From the NCBI GenBank assembly GCA_903970495.1, contig CAJCIY010000276.1, positions 1-40,572 of the forward strand: 40,572 bases of DNA, given 5' to 3'. The translations under genes and the position numbers were made by a program. The DNA comes from Candidatus Melainabacteria bacterium. Lineage in GTDB: Bacteria; Actinomycetota; Actinomycetes; Mycobacteriales; CAJCIY01. Every line of letters starts with the position of its first letter. Within the stretch, counting starts at the first letter, position 1. Below, in pieces: positions 1 through 10,083 of the stretch. Under the pieces are notes generated by a model. It did not search any database. It was not told where the DNA came from and was given only the letters and a program-made list of their open reading frames with translations.

Positions 1-598
1 CGTCGGCGGGCATCCCGGCCGAGGCGACGAGGTAGCGCAGCACGTCGCGGACCGCGATCGGCTGGATCCGGGTCTGCACCCATCTCGGCGTGATCATCGC
101 CGGCAGCCGTTCGGTCAGGTAGCGCAGCATCTCGAACGACGCGCTGCCCGAGCCGATGATCACCGCGGCCTGCAGCGCGACCGTGGGAACGCCCGAGTCG
201 AGCAGGATCTGACCGACCTCCTGCCGCGAGCGCAGGTGCGTCGAGAGCGTCTCGTCCTCGCGCGCCATGCCGCCGAGGTAGACGATCCGCCGCACGCCGG
301 CGTCCTCCGCGGCCCTCGCGAAGGCGGTCGCGGTCTCGCGGTCCTTGGTCTCGAAGTCGCCCGACCCGATCGCGTGGATCAGGTAGTACGCGACCTCCAC
401 GCCGGCCATGGCCGCCCGCAGGTCGCCTGAGTCCGACGCGTCGCCCTCGGCGATCTCGACGGCGTCGGCCCAGGGCACGTCGCGGAGCCGGCCGCGGTCG
501 CGGGTCAGGCAGCGCACCTCGTTGCCCGCCTCGAGCAGGCGCGGGACGAGCCGGCCGCCGATGTACCCGGTGGCCCCGGTCACCAGCACGCGCGTCAT
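1..598 (-). CDS. NAD(P)-binding atypical SDR / NmrA-like oxidoreductase (3' end outside window)
   Basis: Read on the minus strand from the ATG at 598, the protein opens MTRVLVTGATGYIGGRLVPR, a Rossmann first strand with the GATGYIG dinucleotide-binding loop. Further on come a YYLIHAIGSG segment, an RRIVYLGGM strand and a SGSASFEMLRYL segment, as in actinobacterial NAD(P)H-binding proteins that often carry a C-terminal DUF2867 domain. About 199 residues are visible and the C-terminus lies beyond base 1. The substrate is unknown. A CACCCT hexamer six bases ahead of the ATG could be a weak -10 of a leaderless transcript; I see no clear Shine-Dalgarno sequence. The next gene (HNH) is divergent. 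Confidence 0.85.
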   Translation of the reverse strand, partial: MTRVLVTGATGYIGGRLVPRLLEAGNEVRCLTRDRGRLRDVPWADAVEIAEGDASDSGDLRAAMAGVEVAYYLIHAIGSGDFETKDRETATAFARAAEDAGVRRIVYLGGMAREDETLSTHLRSRQEVGQILLDSGVPTVALQAAVIIGSGSASFEMLRYLTERLPAMITPRWVQTRIQPIAVRDVLRYLVASAGMPAD

Positions 599-764
599 GG
601 CGGGAGGGTGCCCGTCAGTCGGAGCTCGCATGCCTCCCGACCCGGGCCGGGGGATCCTGCTCGCCACCGGCGCCCGTCTGCCGCAGAATGTCTCTCGGTC
701 GCTCTCCGCCGTCCCGGTTGCCAGCCGGGCTCCCGGACGCCGAGGCCGGCCTCAGGAGGCCGCG

Positions 765-1286
765 TTGTCCGACGCCCTGGTGTTGAACGCGACGTACGAG
801 CCGCTGTGCGTCGTGTCGGGCCGCCGCGCCGTCGTGCTGGTGCTCTCGGCCCGCGCGGTGTCGCTGGAGGCCTCCACCACCGTGCTGCACGCCGAGCGGA
901 CCGCGGTCGCGGTGCCGGCCGTCGTCCGGCTCACCCGGTACGTGAAGGTGCCCCACCGCGCCGTCGTGCCGATCACCCGCAAGGGCGTGCTCGCCCGCGA
1001 CGGCCACCGCTGCGTCTACTGCGGCGCCGCCGCGACGAGCCTCGACCACGTCGTGCCGAAGTCGCGTGGTGGCGCGCACAGCTGGGAGAACGTCGTCGCG
1101 GCCTGCGGCCGCTGCAACCACACCAAGGCCGACCGGCCGCTGCACGAGATGGGCTGGCGCGTGCAGTGCCGCAGCTGGCCGCCCCGAGCGCCGACCGGCG
1201 CCGCCTGGCGGATCCTCGGCAGCCGCCGGCTCGACCCGACGTGGCTGCCGTTCCTGCAGCCGGCCGTACCCGCGCCGGCTGCCTAG
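765..1286 (+). CDS. HNH endonuclease family protein
   Basis: A 173-residue protein of the common actinobacterial HNH family that begins with a conserved DALVLNATYEPLCVV segment. The nuclease core lies at about residues 73-125: Cys83-X2-Cys86, Asp94-His95 (the LDHVVPKSRGG strand), then Cys114-X2-Cys117 followed by NH. The paired cysteines form the usual structural zinc site. I chose the TTG at 765 because AGGAGG at 754-759 sits five bases upstream and the family similarity begins there. The open frame extends back to 408, but that part is antisense to the previous gene and low in similarity. The cellular role is not established; these stand-alone genes are widespread and probably housekeeping rather than restriction. 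Confidence 0.88.
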   Translation: MSDALVLNATYEPLCVVSGRRAVVLVLSARAVSLEASTTVLHAERTAVAVPAVVRLTRYVKVPHRAVVPITRKGVLARDGHRCVYCGAAATSLDHVVPKSRGGAHSWENVVAACGRCNHTKADRPLHEMGWRVQCRSWPPRAPTGAAWRILGSRRLDPTWLPFLQPAVPAPAA

Positions 1287-1293
1287 CGGCTGC

Positions 1294-2457
1294 TCAGCGG
1301 CCGGCTGCCTTCGGACCGGCCGTGCGCAGCTCTAGCGCCACCGACAGCGCCACGCGGCGGGCGGGGTCGTCGACCGCGTCGCCGAACAGCTCGCGGAGCC
1401 GGCCGAGCCGGTAGCGCACCGTCTGCGGGTGGACGTGCAGCTCCTCGGCCGTCGCCGCCGGCGAGCCGCCGTGCGCCAGCCACGAGCGGAGCGTCTCGGC
1501 GAGCCGGTCGGCGGTCGCGGCCGGCTGGCCTTCGAGCGGTGCCAGCTCGGACCGTACGAGGGCAGCCGCCGCCGCGGGGTCCGCGTGGAGCACGAGCGGC
1601 AGCAGGTGGTCACCGGTCGCGAGCTCGCCGGCGAGGCCGAGAGCGGGGGCCAGCTCGAGCAGGGCGAGCGCCCGGGCCCGGCTGGTCGCCGCAGCCTCGA
1701 GCGCCACGACCGGGCCGACGACCGCGCCGGTGCCGGCCAGCGCGGTCAGCAGCTGCGCGGTGGGCGGCGGGTCGCCGACCACCGCGACCACCGGATCTCC
1801 GGGTCGGACCAGAGCCGCGTCGCCGAGGCGCAGGCTCAGGGGTGCGTCGGCCGGGGCGACGATGGCGACCAGCGAGGTCGGCAGGTGCCACGAGGCGAGC
1901 CGCGCCGCCGCGGTGACCGACTCGACGTCGACGGCCGGGGCGAGCAGCAGCCGCAGCAGCGACTGCCGGGAGCGGTCGCGCTCGCCGGCGAGCTGGCTCT
2001 GCTGCTCGGCGTACCCGCGGGCCGAGGCCGCCGAGAGCGAGTCGATGTGGCTGAAGACCAGCTCGGCGAGCGTGATCAGCTGCCCGGTGTCGAGCCCGTG
2101 CTCGGCGCCGAGCGTCCCGAACGCCCGCCACGCGACCCGGGCGCCGACCCGGTACGCCGTGAGCAGCGCCTCGAGCGGCCGGCCGTGCCGCAGCTCGCCG
2201 GCGCCGAGCGCCTCGTACACGGCCAGACCGCCGGTCTCGCCCCGGCCACCGGTCTCGACCATCACGCAGAACTGCCGCAGCGCCTCGGCCACGCCGAGCC
2301 GGAGGCCGGCGCCGAAGCTGCCCTCGAGCGGCCGGCGGTAGAGCGGAACCTCGGTCCGGAGCGTCTCGATCATCCCGCCCGCGACGTCGTCGAGCGCGGC
2401 CACGAGCACCGGCGAGAGCGAGGCCGGGAGCGTGGCCCAGCGCGGATCGAGCGCCAT
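1294..2457 (-). CDS. PucR-family helix-turn-helix transcriptional regulator
   Basis: A 387-residue regulator. The N-terminal part (about 1-170) is the helical sensor-like region typical of actinobacterial PucR proteins. A central degenerate GGDEF-like region follows. The C-terminus carries the PucR helix-turn-helix with the segment TAEELHVHPQTVRYRLGRL, the usual signature of this DNA-binding domain. The ATG at 2457 is preceded by AGGAGG on the minus strand. The gene is divergent from a fatty acid desaturase, and the 147-bp gap holds two inverted repeats. Related PucR-type proteins (for example FasR of Streptomyces) control fatty acid synthesis, so control of the neighbouring desaturase and of itself is a reasonable inference, not shown. 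Confidence 0.9.
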   Translation of the reverse strand: MALDPRWATLPASLSPVLVAALDDVAGGMIETLRTEVPLYRRPLEGSFGAGLRLGVAEALRQFCVMVETGGRGETGGLAVYEALGAGELRHGRPLEALLTAYRVGARVAWRAFGTLGAEHGLDTGQLITLAELVFSHIDSLSAASARGYAEQQSQLAGERDRSRQSLLRLLLAPAVDVESVTAAARLASWHLPTSLVAIVAPADAPLSLRLGDAALVRPGDPVVAVVGDPPPTAQLLTALAGTGAVVGPVVALEAAATSRARALALLELAPALGLAGELATGDHLLPLVLHADPAAAAALVRSELAPLEGQPAATADRLAETLRSWLAHGGSPAATAEELHVHPQTVRYRLGRLRELFGDAVDDPARRVALSVALELRTAGPKAAGR

Positions 2458-2473
2458 CGGACCTCCTGCGCGA

Positions 2474-2504
2474 CCGGATTTGTGTCGAGACTACAAACAT
2501 CCGG
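2474..2504. promoter_or_regulatory. Inverted repeat near the PucR gene start (possible operator 1)
   Basis: CCGGAT at 2474-2479 and ATCCGG at 2499-2504 form perfect 6-bp arms around a 19-nt spacer. The spacer also contains TTTGT and ACAAA half-sites (2479-2483 and 2493-2497). The dyad lies 16 bp from the PucR start codon. The AT-rich core stands out in this GC-rich DNA. A regulator binding site is inferred. Confidence 0.45.
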
Positions 2505-2518
2505 CGAACCCTCGTCAC

Positions 2519-2546
2519 ACGAACGACTGGTGAGGACATCGTTCGT
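2519..2546. promoter_or_regulatory. Perfect 8-bp inverted repeat upstream of the desaturase (possible operator 2)
   Basis: ACGAACGA (2519-2526) and TCGTTCGT (2539-2546) are perfect inverted repeats with a 12-nt spacer, so arm centres are 20 bp apart, about two helical turns. The site is 58 bp upstream of the desaturase ATG. The spacing suits a dimeric helix-turn-helix protein, with the divergent PucR regulator the first candidate. Confidence 0.5.
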
Positions 2547-2604
2547 CGCCCATGCTCAAGACTCAGCACCAGCAGCAGGACACCCGCACACCCAGGAGGC
2601 CGCC

Positions 2605-3600
2605 ATGACCGTCGTGACACCCGACGTGACCGAGCGCCCGGACGAGATCCCGGGGCGCAGCAGCGGGATCGCCGGGGACGCGCAGGATCCCTTCGCGCCG
2701 GACATCCGGCCGATGTGGGAGCAGGTCCTCCTCTACGTGTTCGTGATCGGCCCGTTCCTCGCTCTCGCCGCGGGCATCGCGCTCGCCGCCACCACCAGCT
2801 TCGGCCCGACCTGGCTCGACCTCGGCCTCGCCGTCGGCTTCTACTGCCTGACCGGGCTCGGCATCACCTGCGGCTTCCACCGCTTCTTCACCCACGGCAG
2901 CTTCAAGGCCAACCGCGGCCTGAAGATCGCGCTCGCGCTCAGCGGCTCGATGGCCGTCCAGGGGCCGGTCATCCGCTGGGTCGCCGACCACCGCAAGCAC
3001 CACGCGTTCTCCGACCGCGAGGGCGACCCGCACTCCCCGTGGCGCTTCGGCACCGGCCCGAGGGCGCTGACCAAGGGCCTGTGGTGGGCGCACTCCGGCT
3101 GGCTCTTCGACCGCGAGCAGACCAACAAGGACAAGTACGCGCCCGACCTGGTCGCCGACCCGGACATCGCGCTGATCCACAAGCTGTTCGGCGTGACCAC
3201 GCTGGCCACGCTCGTCGGCCCGATGCTGCTCGGCGGCGTGATCACGATGTCCTGGCACGGCGCCCTCTCGGCGCTGCTGTGGGCCGGCGCGGTCCGGATC
3301 TTCCTGCTCCACCACGTCACCTGGTCGGTCAACTCGGTCTGCCACGTGTTCGGCGAGCGCCCGTTCGCCACCCGCGACAAGGCCGCCAACGTGTGGCCGC
3401 TCGCGATCGTGAGCTTCGGCGAGAGCTGGCACAACCTGCACCACGCCGACCCGACGAGCGCGCGGCACGGTGTCGACAAGGGCCAGATCGACCTGACCGC
3501 CGAGCTGATCCGCGGCTTCGAGAAGGTCGGCTGGGCGCGCGACGTCCGCTGGCCCAAGGCGGAGCGGCTCGACAAGCGGCGCGTGCGCGCCGGCGTCTGA
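2605..3600 (+). CDS. Acyl-CoA / fatty acid delta-9-type desaturase (membrane di-iron)
   Basis: A 331-residue integral membrane desaturase that introduces a double bond in a fatty acyl chain. All three histidine boxes are present: His92-X4-His97 (HRFFTH), His129-X2-His132-His133 (HRKHH) and His276-X2-His279-His280 (HNLHH). An extra His236-His237 motif also occurs, as in the stearoyl-CoA desaturase class. Hydrophobic stretches at about 41-62, 71-90, 195-218 and 220-237 give the usual four-helix layout. The ATG at 2605 follows AGGAGG at 2594-2599; the frame is open much further upstream, but that part is antisense to the regulator gene. Control by the divergent PucR protein is likely from position alone. 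Confidence 0.93.
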   Translation: MTVVTPDVTERPDEIPGRSSGIAGDAQDPFAPDIRPMWEQVLLYVFVIGPFLALAAGIALAATTSFGPTWLDLGLAVGFYCLTGLGITCGFHRFFTHGSFKANRGLKIALALSGSMAVQGPVIRWVADHRKHHAFSDREGDPHSPWRFGTGPRALTKGLWWAHSGWLFDREQTNKDKYAPDLVADPDIALIHKLFGVTTLATLVGPMLLGGVITMSWHGALSALLWAGAVRIFLLHHVTWSVNSVCHVFGERPFATRDKAANVWPLAIVSFGESWHNLHHADPTSARHGVDKGQIDLTAELIRGFEKVGWARDVRWPKAERLDKRRVRAGV

Positions 3601-3604
3601 GCAG

Positions 3605-3610
3605 TACGGT
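3605..3610 (+). promoter_or_regulatory. -10 hexamer of a probable leaderless promoter (amidase)
   Basis: TACGGT, matching TANNNT, ends exactly six bases before the ATG at 3617. There is no Shine-Dalgarno sequence. This geometry places the transcription start at or next to the start codon. Confidence 0.5.
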
Positions 3611-3616
3611 CCGGCG

Positions 3617-5026
3617 ATGCCGGAGCTGCACGACCTGAGTGCCCTCGAGCAGGCCGCGGCCGTGCGGGACCGCACGGTCTCGGCCGTCGAGCTCGTCACG
3701 CACCACCTCGATCGCGTCGATCGGCTCTCGGAGCCGCTCGGCGCCTTCGTGACGGTGACCGCCGACGCGGCGCTCGCGCAGGCGCGCGAGGCCGACGCGC
3801 TGGTGGCCGCGGGCGGCGAGCTGCCGCCGCTGCTCGGCGTCCCCACCGCGATCAAGGACCTCAACAGCACCGCGGGCATCCGCACCACGGCCGGCTCGGC
3901 GCTGCTGGCCGACAACGTCCCGGACCACGACGACGCGGTCGTACGCCTGCTGCGCGCCGCCGGCACCATCAGCCTGGGCAAGACCAACACCCCGGAGTTC
4001 GGGCTGCCCTGCTACACCGAGCCCGACGTCGCCCCGCCGGCGCGCACGCCCTGGGACCTGGACCGCTCGGCCGGCGGGTCGTCGGGCGGGGCCGGGGCCG
4101 CCGTCGCCGCAGGGCTGGTGCCGTTCGCGCAGGGCAGCGACGGCGGCGGCTCGATCCGCATCCCCTCGAGCGTCTGCGGGCTGTTCGGGATCAAGACCAG
4201 CCGCGGCCGGGTCTCGAGCGGACCGCTCGGCAACGACACCGCCGGCCTGAGCGTGATCGGGCCGCTCGCCCGGACGGTGGCCGACGCGGCCGCGATGCTC
4301 GACGCCATCGCCGTCCCGCAGCCGGGCGACCCGCAGTGGGCGCCGCCGCCTGCGGAGCCGTACCTGGCGCAGGTCGGTCGCGACCCCGGCCGCCTCGTCG
4401 TCGGCCGGTACGTCGGCAACCTCCTCGGCGCCCCCGTGGCACCGGACTGCGTCGCCGCCTGGGAGCATGCGACCGCGCTGCTGACCGACCTCGGCCACGA
4501 GGTGGTCGACGTCCCGGTGCCCGACCTCGGCGAGCTCTACCTCTCGTTCGTGGTGCTGTGGTCGGTCGGCGCCGCGAGCATCCCCGTCCCCGAGGGCCGC
4601 GAGGAGGTGCTCCGGCCGCTGACCCGCTGGCTTCGCGAGACCGGCCGCGGCTTCTCCGGCGCCGACTTCCTGCAGGCCGCCGGCCGGCTGCAGACGGCGG
4701 CCCGGGCGCACGTCGCGGCCACCGCCCGCTACGACGCGGTCCTCACCCCGACCCTCGCGCAGCTTCCGGCCCCGGTCGGCGGGCTGCGCGACGACACCGA
4801 CCCGCAGGGCGACTTCCGCGCACAGGGCCAGTTCACCCCGTACACGTCGATCTACAACATGACGGGGCAGCCGGCGGTCAGCGTCCCGCTCCACCACACC
4901 GCCGCGAACCTGCCGGTCGGCGTGCAGCTCGTCGGGCGGCCGGCCGACGAGGCGACCCTGATCCGGCTCTCGGCCCAGCTCGAGGCCGCTGCTCCCTGGG
5001 CCGATCGGCGGCCGGACTGCTGGTGA
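3617..5026 (+). CDS. Amidase signature family hydrolase
   Basis: A 469-residue amidase that hydrolyses a carboxylic amide bond; the substrate cannot be told. The Ser-cisSer-Lys triad is complete: Lys80 in PTAIKDLN, the cis-Ser at Ser155 in GGSSGG, and the nucleophile Ser179 in SDGGGSIRIPSS. The glycine-rich amidase signature spans about residues 150-195. It is full length for a stand-alone amidase. GatA is unlikely because no gatB or gatC is nearby and the C-terminal half differs. It lies 16 bp after the desaturase but appears to have its own leaderless promoter (TACGGT six bases before the ATG). Confidence 0.92.
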   Translation: MPELHDLSALEQAAAVRDRTVSAVELVTHHLDRVDRLSEPLGAFVTVTADAALAQAREADALVAAGGELPPLLGVPTAIKDLNSTAGIRTTAGSALLADNVPDHDDAVVRLLRAAGTISLGKTNTPEFGLPCYTEPDVAPPARTPWDLDRSAGGSSGGAGAAVAAGLVPFAQGSDGGGSIRIPSSVCGLFGIKTSRGRVSSGPLGNDTAGLSVIGPLARTVADAAAMLDAIAVPQPGDPQWAPPPAEPYLAQVGRDPGRLVVGRYVGNLLGAPVAPDCVAAWEHATALLTDLGHEVVDVPVPDLGELYLSFVVLWSVGAASIPVPEGREEVLRPLTRWLRETGRGFSGADFLQAAGRLQTAARAHVAATARYDAVLTPTLAQLPAPVGGLRDDTDPQGDFRAQGQFTPYTSIYNMTGQPAVSVPLHHTAANLPVGVQLVGRPADEATLIRLSAQLEAAAPWADRRPDCW

Positions 5027-5049
5027 CCCGTGGTCCGAGCGGCGGGCGA

Positions 5050-5102
5050 CCGGCAGCTGCCGGCTGCCGAAGGACCGGGTGAGGGCGGAGACGCGCCGTC
5101 TC
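5050..5102. terminator. Palindrome and hairpin after the amidase gene
   Basis: A perfect 14-bp palindrome CCGGCAGCTGCCGG (5050-5063) is followed by a hairpin GAGACG-CGC-CGTCTC (5088-5102). Neither has a T tract. They lie in the 142-bp gap after the amidase stop and could end its transcript; the remainder of the gap shows only the next gene's -10 element. Confidence 0.3.
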
Positions 5103-5156
5103 GGGGGTCGGCGCGTCCCCGCTCTCCAGACCGGGCGCGGAGGTCGGGTGCTCCGA

Positions 5157-5162
5157 TACAGT
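5157..5162 (+). promoter_or_regulatory. -10 hexamer of a probable leaderless promoter
   Basis: TACAGT (TANNNT) ends six bases before the GTG at 5169. No ribosome binding site is visible, and the promoter supports that start over the upstream ATG at 5079. Confidence 0.5.
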
Positions 5163-5168
5163 CCGGCC

Positions 5169-5621
5169 GTGCCCCGTCGCCGCCTGTCCCGCCGCCTGGC
5201 GCAGTGCGCCACCCTCGCGCTGCCGACGCTGCTGGCCCTCGCGCTCCCGGCCGTCGCCTCCGCGGCGCCGCTGGACGACCTGCCCGGCCACGCCTCGAAG
5301 TTCACCGTCGTCGACGGCTTCCTGATCTTCGGGGTGGCCCCGGTCGGCGTCTACCTGCTGATCGCCCTGCTGGTGATGCGCCCGGGTACGTCCTCGAAGG
5401 CGCAGCGCTACCGGCCGGGACGCGACTGGACCGCCGCCCCGAGCTGGAGCGGGTTGCACCCCGAGGCGTCGCAGAACGCGCCGGCGCTCGAGGGCGGCCT
5501 CCCGGTCATGGACGGCGCCCCCGACGCCGAGCACGGCGACAGCAGAGAGGACGCGGCCGACGGCCGGTCACCCGAGCGCGGGGCGCAGCGCGACACCGGC
5601 GGTGCCCGTGGCAGCTGGTGA
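5169..5621 (+). CDS. Small secreted/membrane protein, function unknown
   Basis: A 150-residue protein. The N-terminus is a signal sequence or signal anchor (MPRRRLSRRLAQ, then a hydrophobic run ending AVASAAP at about residue 34). A second membrane segment lies at about residues 52-70 (FGVAPVGVYLLIALLVM). A polar cytoplasmic tail with YRPGRDW and a C-terminal GGARGSW follows. Proteins of this layout sit next to DUF5130 genes in other actinobacteria, but no function is known. The GTG at 5169 is preferred because the TACAGT -10 lies six bases away. The 3' end overlaps the next gene by 20 bp, so the two are probably co-transcribed. Confidence 0.7.
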   Translation: MPRRRLSRRLAQCATLALPTLLALALPAVASAAPLDDLPGHASKFTVVDGFLIFGVAPVGVYLLIALLVMRPGTSSKAQRYRPGRDWTAAPSWSGLHPEASQNAPALEGGLPVMDGAPDAEHGDSREDAADGRSPERGAQRDTGGARGSW

Positions 5622-6036
5622 GGCCTTCTCCTTCATCGCGCAGCAGCGCATCGACGACGCCCTGCGCGGCTTCACCGACCAGAGCGGCCTGGTCGCCTCG
5701 GTCTACGTCGGTTCAACCGCCGACAACGGGCTGAGCATCGACGCGTTCGCCCAGCGGGCGCTGGCTGCGCTGCCCGCGCACGAGGCCGGCACCGTCCTGG
5801 TCGTCGTCGACCCGGGCCGGCGGCAGAGCGTCGTGTGCACCGACCCGGCGGCGCGACACCGGGTGAGCGACGAGTCGTGCGCGCTGGCGACGCTCTCGAT
5901 GACCACCAGCTTCGGGGCCGGTGACCTCGTCGGCGGCATCGTGATCGGGCTGCGGATGCTGGGCGACGCCTGCACTCCGGTGACCACGACGCACGGCCGG
6001 CCCGAGCCGACCAGCTCGACGGTCACCCGCCGCTGA
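5602..6036 (+). CDS. DUF5130 family protein
   Basis: A 144-residue protein matching the actinobacterial DUF5130 (TPM-like) family: a GEAFSF start, a QSGLVASVYVG strand, a GTVLVVVDPGRRQSVVCTD strand, and a C-terminal CALATLSMTTSFGAGDLVGGIVIGLRMLGD helix pair. No catalytic residues are known. It starts at GTG 5602, or possibly GTG 5608 (giving MAAGEAF, the common family start), inside the end of the preceding gene, which indicates translational coupling. Its 3' end is convergent with pepN, leaving four bases between the stops. The biochemical role is unknown. Confidence 0.82.
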   Translation: MPVAAGEAFSFIAQQRIDDALRGFTDQSGLVASVYVGSTADNGLSIDAFAQRALAALPAHEAGTVLVVVDPGRRQSVVCTDPAARHRVSDESCALATLSMTTSFGAGDLVGGIVIGLRMLGDACTPVTTTHGRPEPTSSTVTRR

Positions 6037-6040
6037 CCGG

Positions 6041-8581
<2,541 letters not shown>

Positions 8582-8676
8582 GTGGAGCAGTCTCGCAGAG
8601 AGCACCGCGTCGGGAAGGGTCTGACCGCCCCCGGGCTTGCAGCCGCAGACGCGTCCGACCATCCCCGGAGGTACGA

Positions 8677-9333
8677 GTGACCGCGACGGCAAGCGCAACC
8701 GCGACAGCCCCGACCGACACCGCGCTCGGCGCGCGGGCGCAGGCCGACTTCTGGTTCGACCCGCTCTGCCCCTGGGCGTGGATGACCTCGCGCTGGATGC
8801 TCGAGGTCGAGATGGTCCGCGAGGTCGACGTCCGTTGGCACGTGATGAGCCTCGCCGTGCTCAACGAGGGCCGGGACCTGCCCGAGCAGTACCTCGAGAT
8901 GATGAAGAAGGCCTGGGGGCCCGTACGCGTCTGCATCGCCGCCGCCCAGCAGCACGGCGAGCAGGTGCTGCTGCCGCTCTACACCGCGATGGGCACCCGG
9001 CGTCACCCCGGCGGCCAGGACCTCGACCGCGACCTGATCGTGTCCTCGCTGGAGGAGGTCGGGCTGCCGGTCTCGCTCGCCGACGCGGCCGACTCGACCG
9101 AGTACGACGCCGCGCTGCGCGCCTCGCACCAGGACGGCATCGACCGGGTCGGCGAGGACGTCGGCACGCCGGTCGTCAGCGTCGAGGGCGTCGCGTTCTT
9201 CGGTCCCGTCGTGACGCCGGCCCCGAAGGGCGAGGCCGCCGGCCTGCTGTGGGACGGCTGCCGGCTGGTCGCGGCGACCCCCGGCTTCTACGAGCTCAAG
9301 CGCACCCGTACCGAGGGCCCGATCTTCGACTGA
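8677..9333 (+). CDS. Mycothiol-linked DsbA-family oxidoreductase (Rv2466c-like), monothiol variant
   Basis: A 218-residue thioredoxin-fold protein closely similar in pattern to M. tuberculosis Rv2466c, a mycothiol-dependent reductase. Shared blocks include ADFWFDPLCPW, HVMSLAVLNE, GPVRVCIAA, PLYTAMG, VGEDVGTP and the C-terminal ELKRTRTE. The active site reads CPWAW (residues 31-35), whereas Rv2466c has CPWCW, so the resolving cysteine is replaced by alanine. The cis-Pro loop GTPVV is intact. The GTG at 8677 follows GGAGG at 8667-8671. Divergent from pepN, followed by a strong hairpin. A role in thiol redox or nitro reduction is inferred from family. Confidence 0.9.
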   Translation: MTATASATATAPTDTALGARAQADFWFDPLCPWAWMTSRWMLEVEMVREVDVRWHVMSLAVLNEGRDLPEQYLEMMKKAWGPVRVCIAAAQQHGEQVLLPLYTAMGTRRHPGGQDLDRDLIVSSLEEVGLPVSLADAADSTEYDAALRASHQDGIDRVGEDVGTPVVSVEGVAFFGPVVTPAPKGEAAGLLWDGCRLVAATPGFYELKRTRTEGPIFD

Positions 9334-9355
9334 CCCCGACCCCTCACAATGTGCA

Positions 9356-9389
9356 GGTGCAGACGCGTCACATCTGACGCATCTGCACC
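9356..9389. terminator. Bidirectional hairpin terminator between convergent genes
   Basis: The arms 9356-9370 and 9375-9389 pair over 15 positions with one C-A mismatch around a CATC loop. The hairpin lies between the DsbA-like stop (9333) and the DUF429 stop (9402), so it can serve both. There is no T tract, as is common in high-GC actinobacteria. Confidence 0.7.
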
Positions 9390-9401
9390 ACCGGTTCCGC
9401 C

Positions 9402-10064
9402 CTAGGCCGCGATGGCCATGAGCAGGCCGCGGGGGTCGCGCTCGGGCCGGTCCGGCAGCAGCACCGCAGCCCCGGCCAGCCACCGCTGCGCCGTCCAGGC
9501 ACAGACCAGCGCGTCGAGGACGTCGTCGCGCTTGGCTCCGGCGAGCCGCGGCCCGACGTCCCAGACCCGCCGGATCACGGCCTCCCGCGCGTCGCGTCCG
9601 GCCGCGCGCCGCTTCGAGCCGAGGTCGCGGCCGGCGAGCTCGAGCCACGCCAGCTCCGGGTGGACCTCGACCAGCCGCGCCTGGTCGGCTGGCGTCACCG
9701 AGGCGTCCACCGCGGCGATCCGACCGAAGATGTTGTACGCCTGGATGCTCACGCCCCGCCCGGTCAGCGCGCGGGAGGCGGCGACGGTCTCGGCGTGCGA
9801 CGCCAGGCCGAGCAGCTCCCGTGGCGGCGCCGGGAACACCGACGACCGGCGTACGCCCAGCAGCGCGCGGGCGGCGGTCTCCGCCGTCCGGCGCTGGCCG
9901 GGCGCCGGCAGCCCGATCGGGATGTCGACCGCCACGACGTCGACGTCCTCGGCCAGCGGCGCCGCGAGGTCCCAACCGTCGTAGCGGCAGAGCTCCACCG
10001 AGCTCCCGTCGACGAGCGCTCCCGCCCAGCCGCCGGGGCAGCCGTCCAGTCCCAGCACGCGCAC
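9402..10064 (-). CDS. DUF429 family protein
   Basis: A 220-residue DUF429 protein, a family with an RNase H-like fold and no assigned biochemical role. The N-terminal MRVLGLDGCPGGW is the first acidic strand. DVVAVDIPIGLP is the second, followed by RRSSVFPAPPRELL, QAYNIFGRI and VEVHPELAW. A C-terminal KRDDVLDALVCAWTAQRW block completes the conserved core. Asp7, the Asp of VDIP, the Glu of EVHPE and the DD of DDVLDA could form a metal site; this is inference. I chose the GTG at 10064, where the family similarity begins. It is divergent from rpiB with only 19 bp between the start codons. Confidence 0.85.
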   Translation of the reverse strand: MRVLGLDGCPGGWAGALVDGSSVELCRYDGWDLAAPLAEDVDVVAVDIPIGLPAPGQRRTAETAARALLGVRRSSVFPAPPRELLGLASHAETVAASRALTGRGVSIQAYNIFGRIAAVDASVTPADQARLVEVHPELAWLELAGRDLGSKRRAAGRDAREAVIRRVWDVGPRLAGAKRDDVLDALVCAWTAQRWLAGAAVLLPDRPERDPRGLLMAIAA

Positions 10065-10070
10065 GGCTGC

Positions 10071-10077
10071 CAGGATG
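10071..10077. promoter_or_regulatory. Overlapping divergent -10 elements (DUF429 gene and rpiB)
   Basis: The 7-bp stretch CAGGATG holds CAGGAT on the plus strand (seven bases before the rpiB ATG at 10084) and CATCCT on the minus strand (seven bases before the DUF429 GTG at 10064). Both are one base from TANNNT. The spacing suggests two leaderless genes sharing one promoter core. Confidence 0.35.
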
Positions 10078-10083
10078 CACCCC

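Noticed and set aside
408-764. N-terminal extension of the HNH gene in an open frame from 408
   Set aside because: It runs antisense to the oxidoreductase gene, lacks family similarity, and AGGAGG sits correctly before TTG 765.
1429-2604. Long open frame upstream of and in frame with the desaturase
   Set aside because: It is the antisense shadow of the PucR regulator; the desaturase fold starts after the ATG at 2605 with its own AGGAGG.
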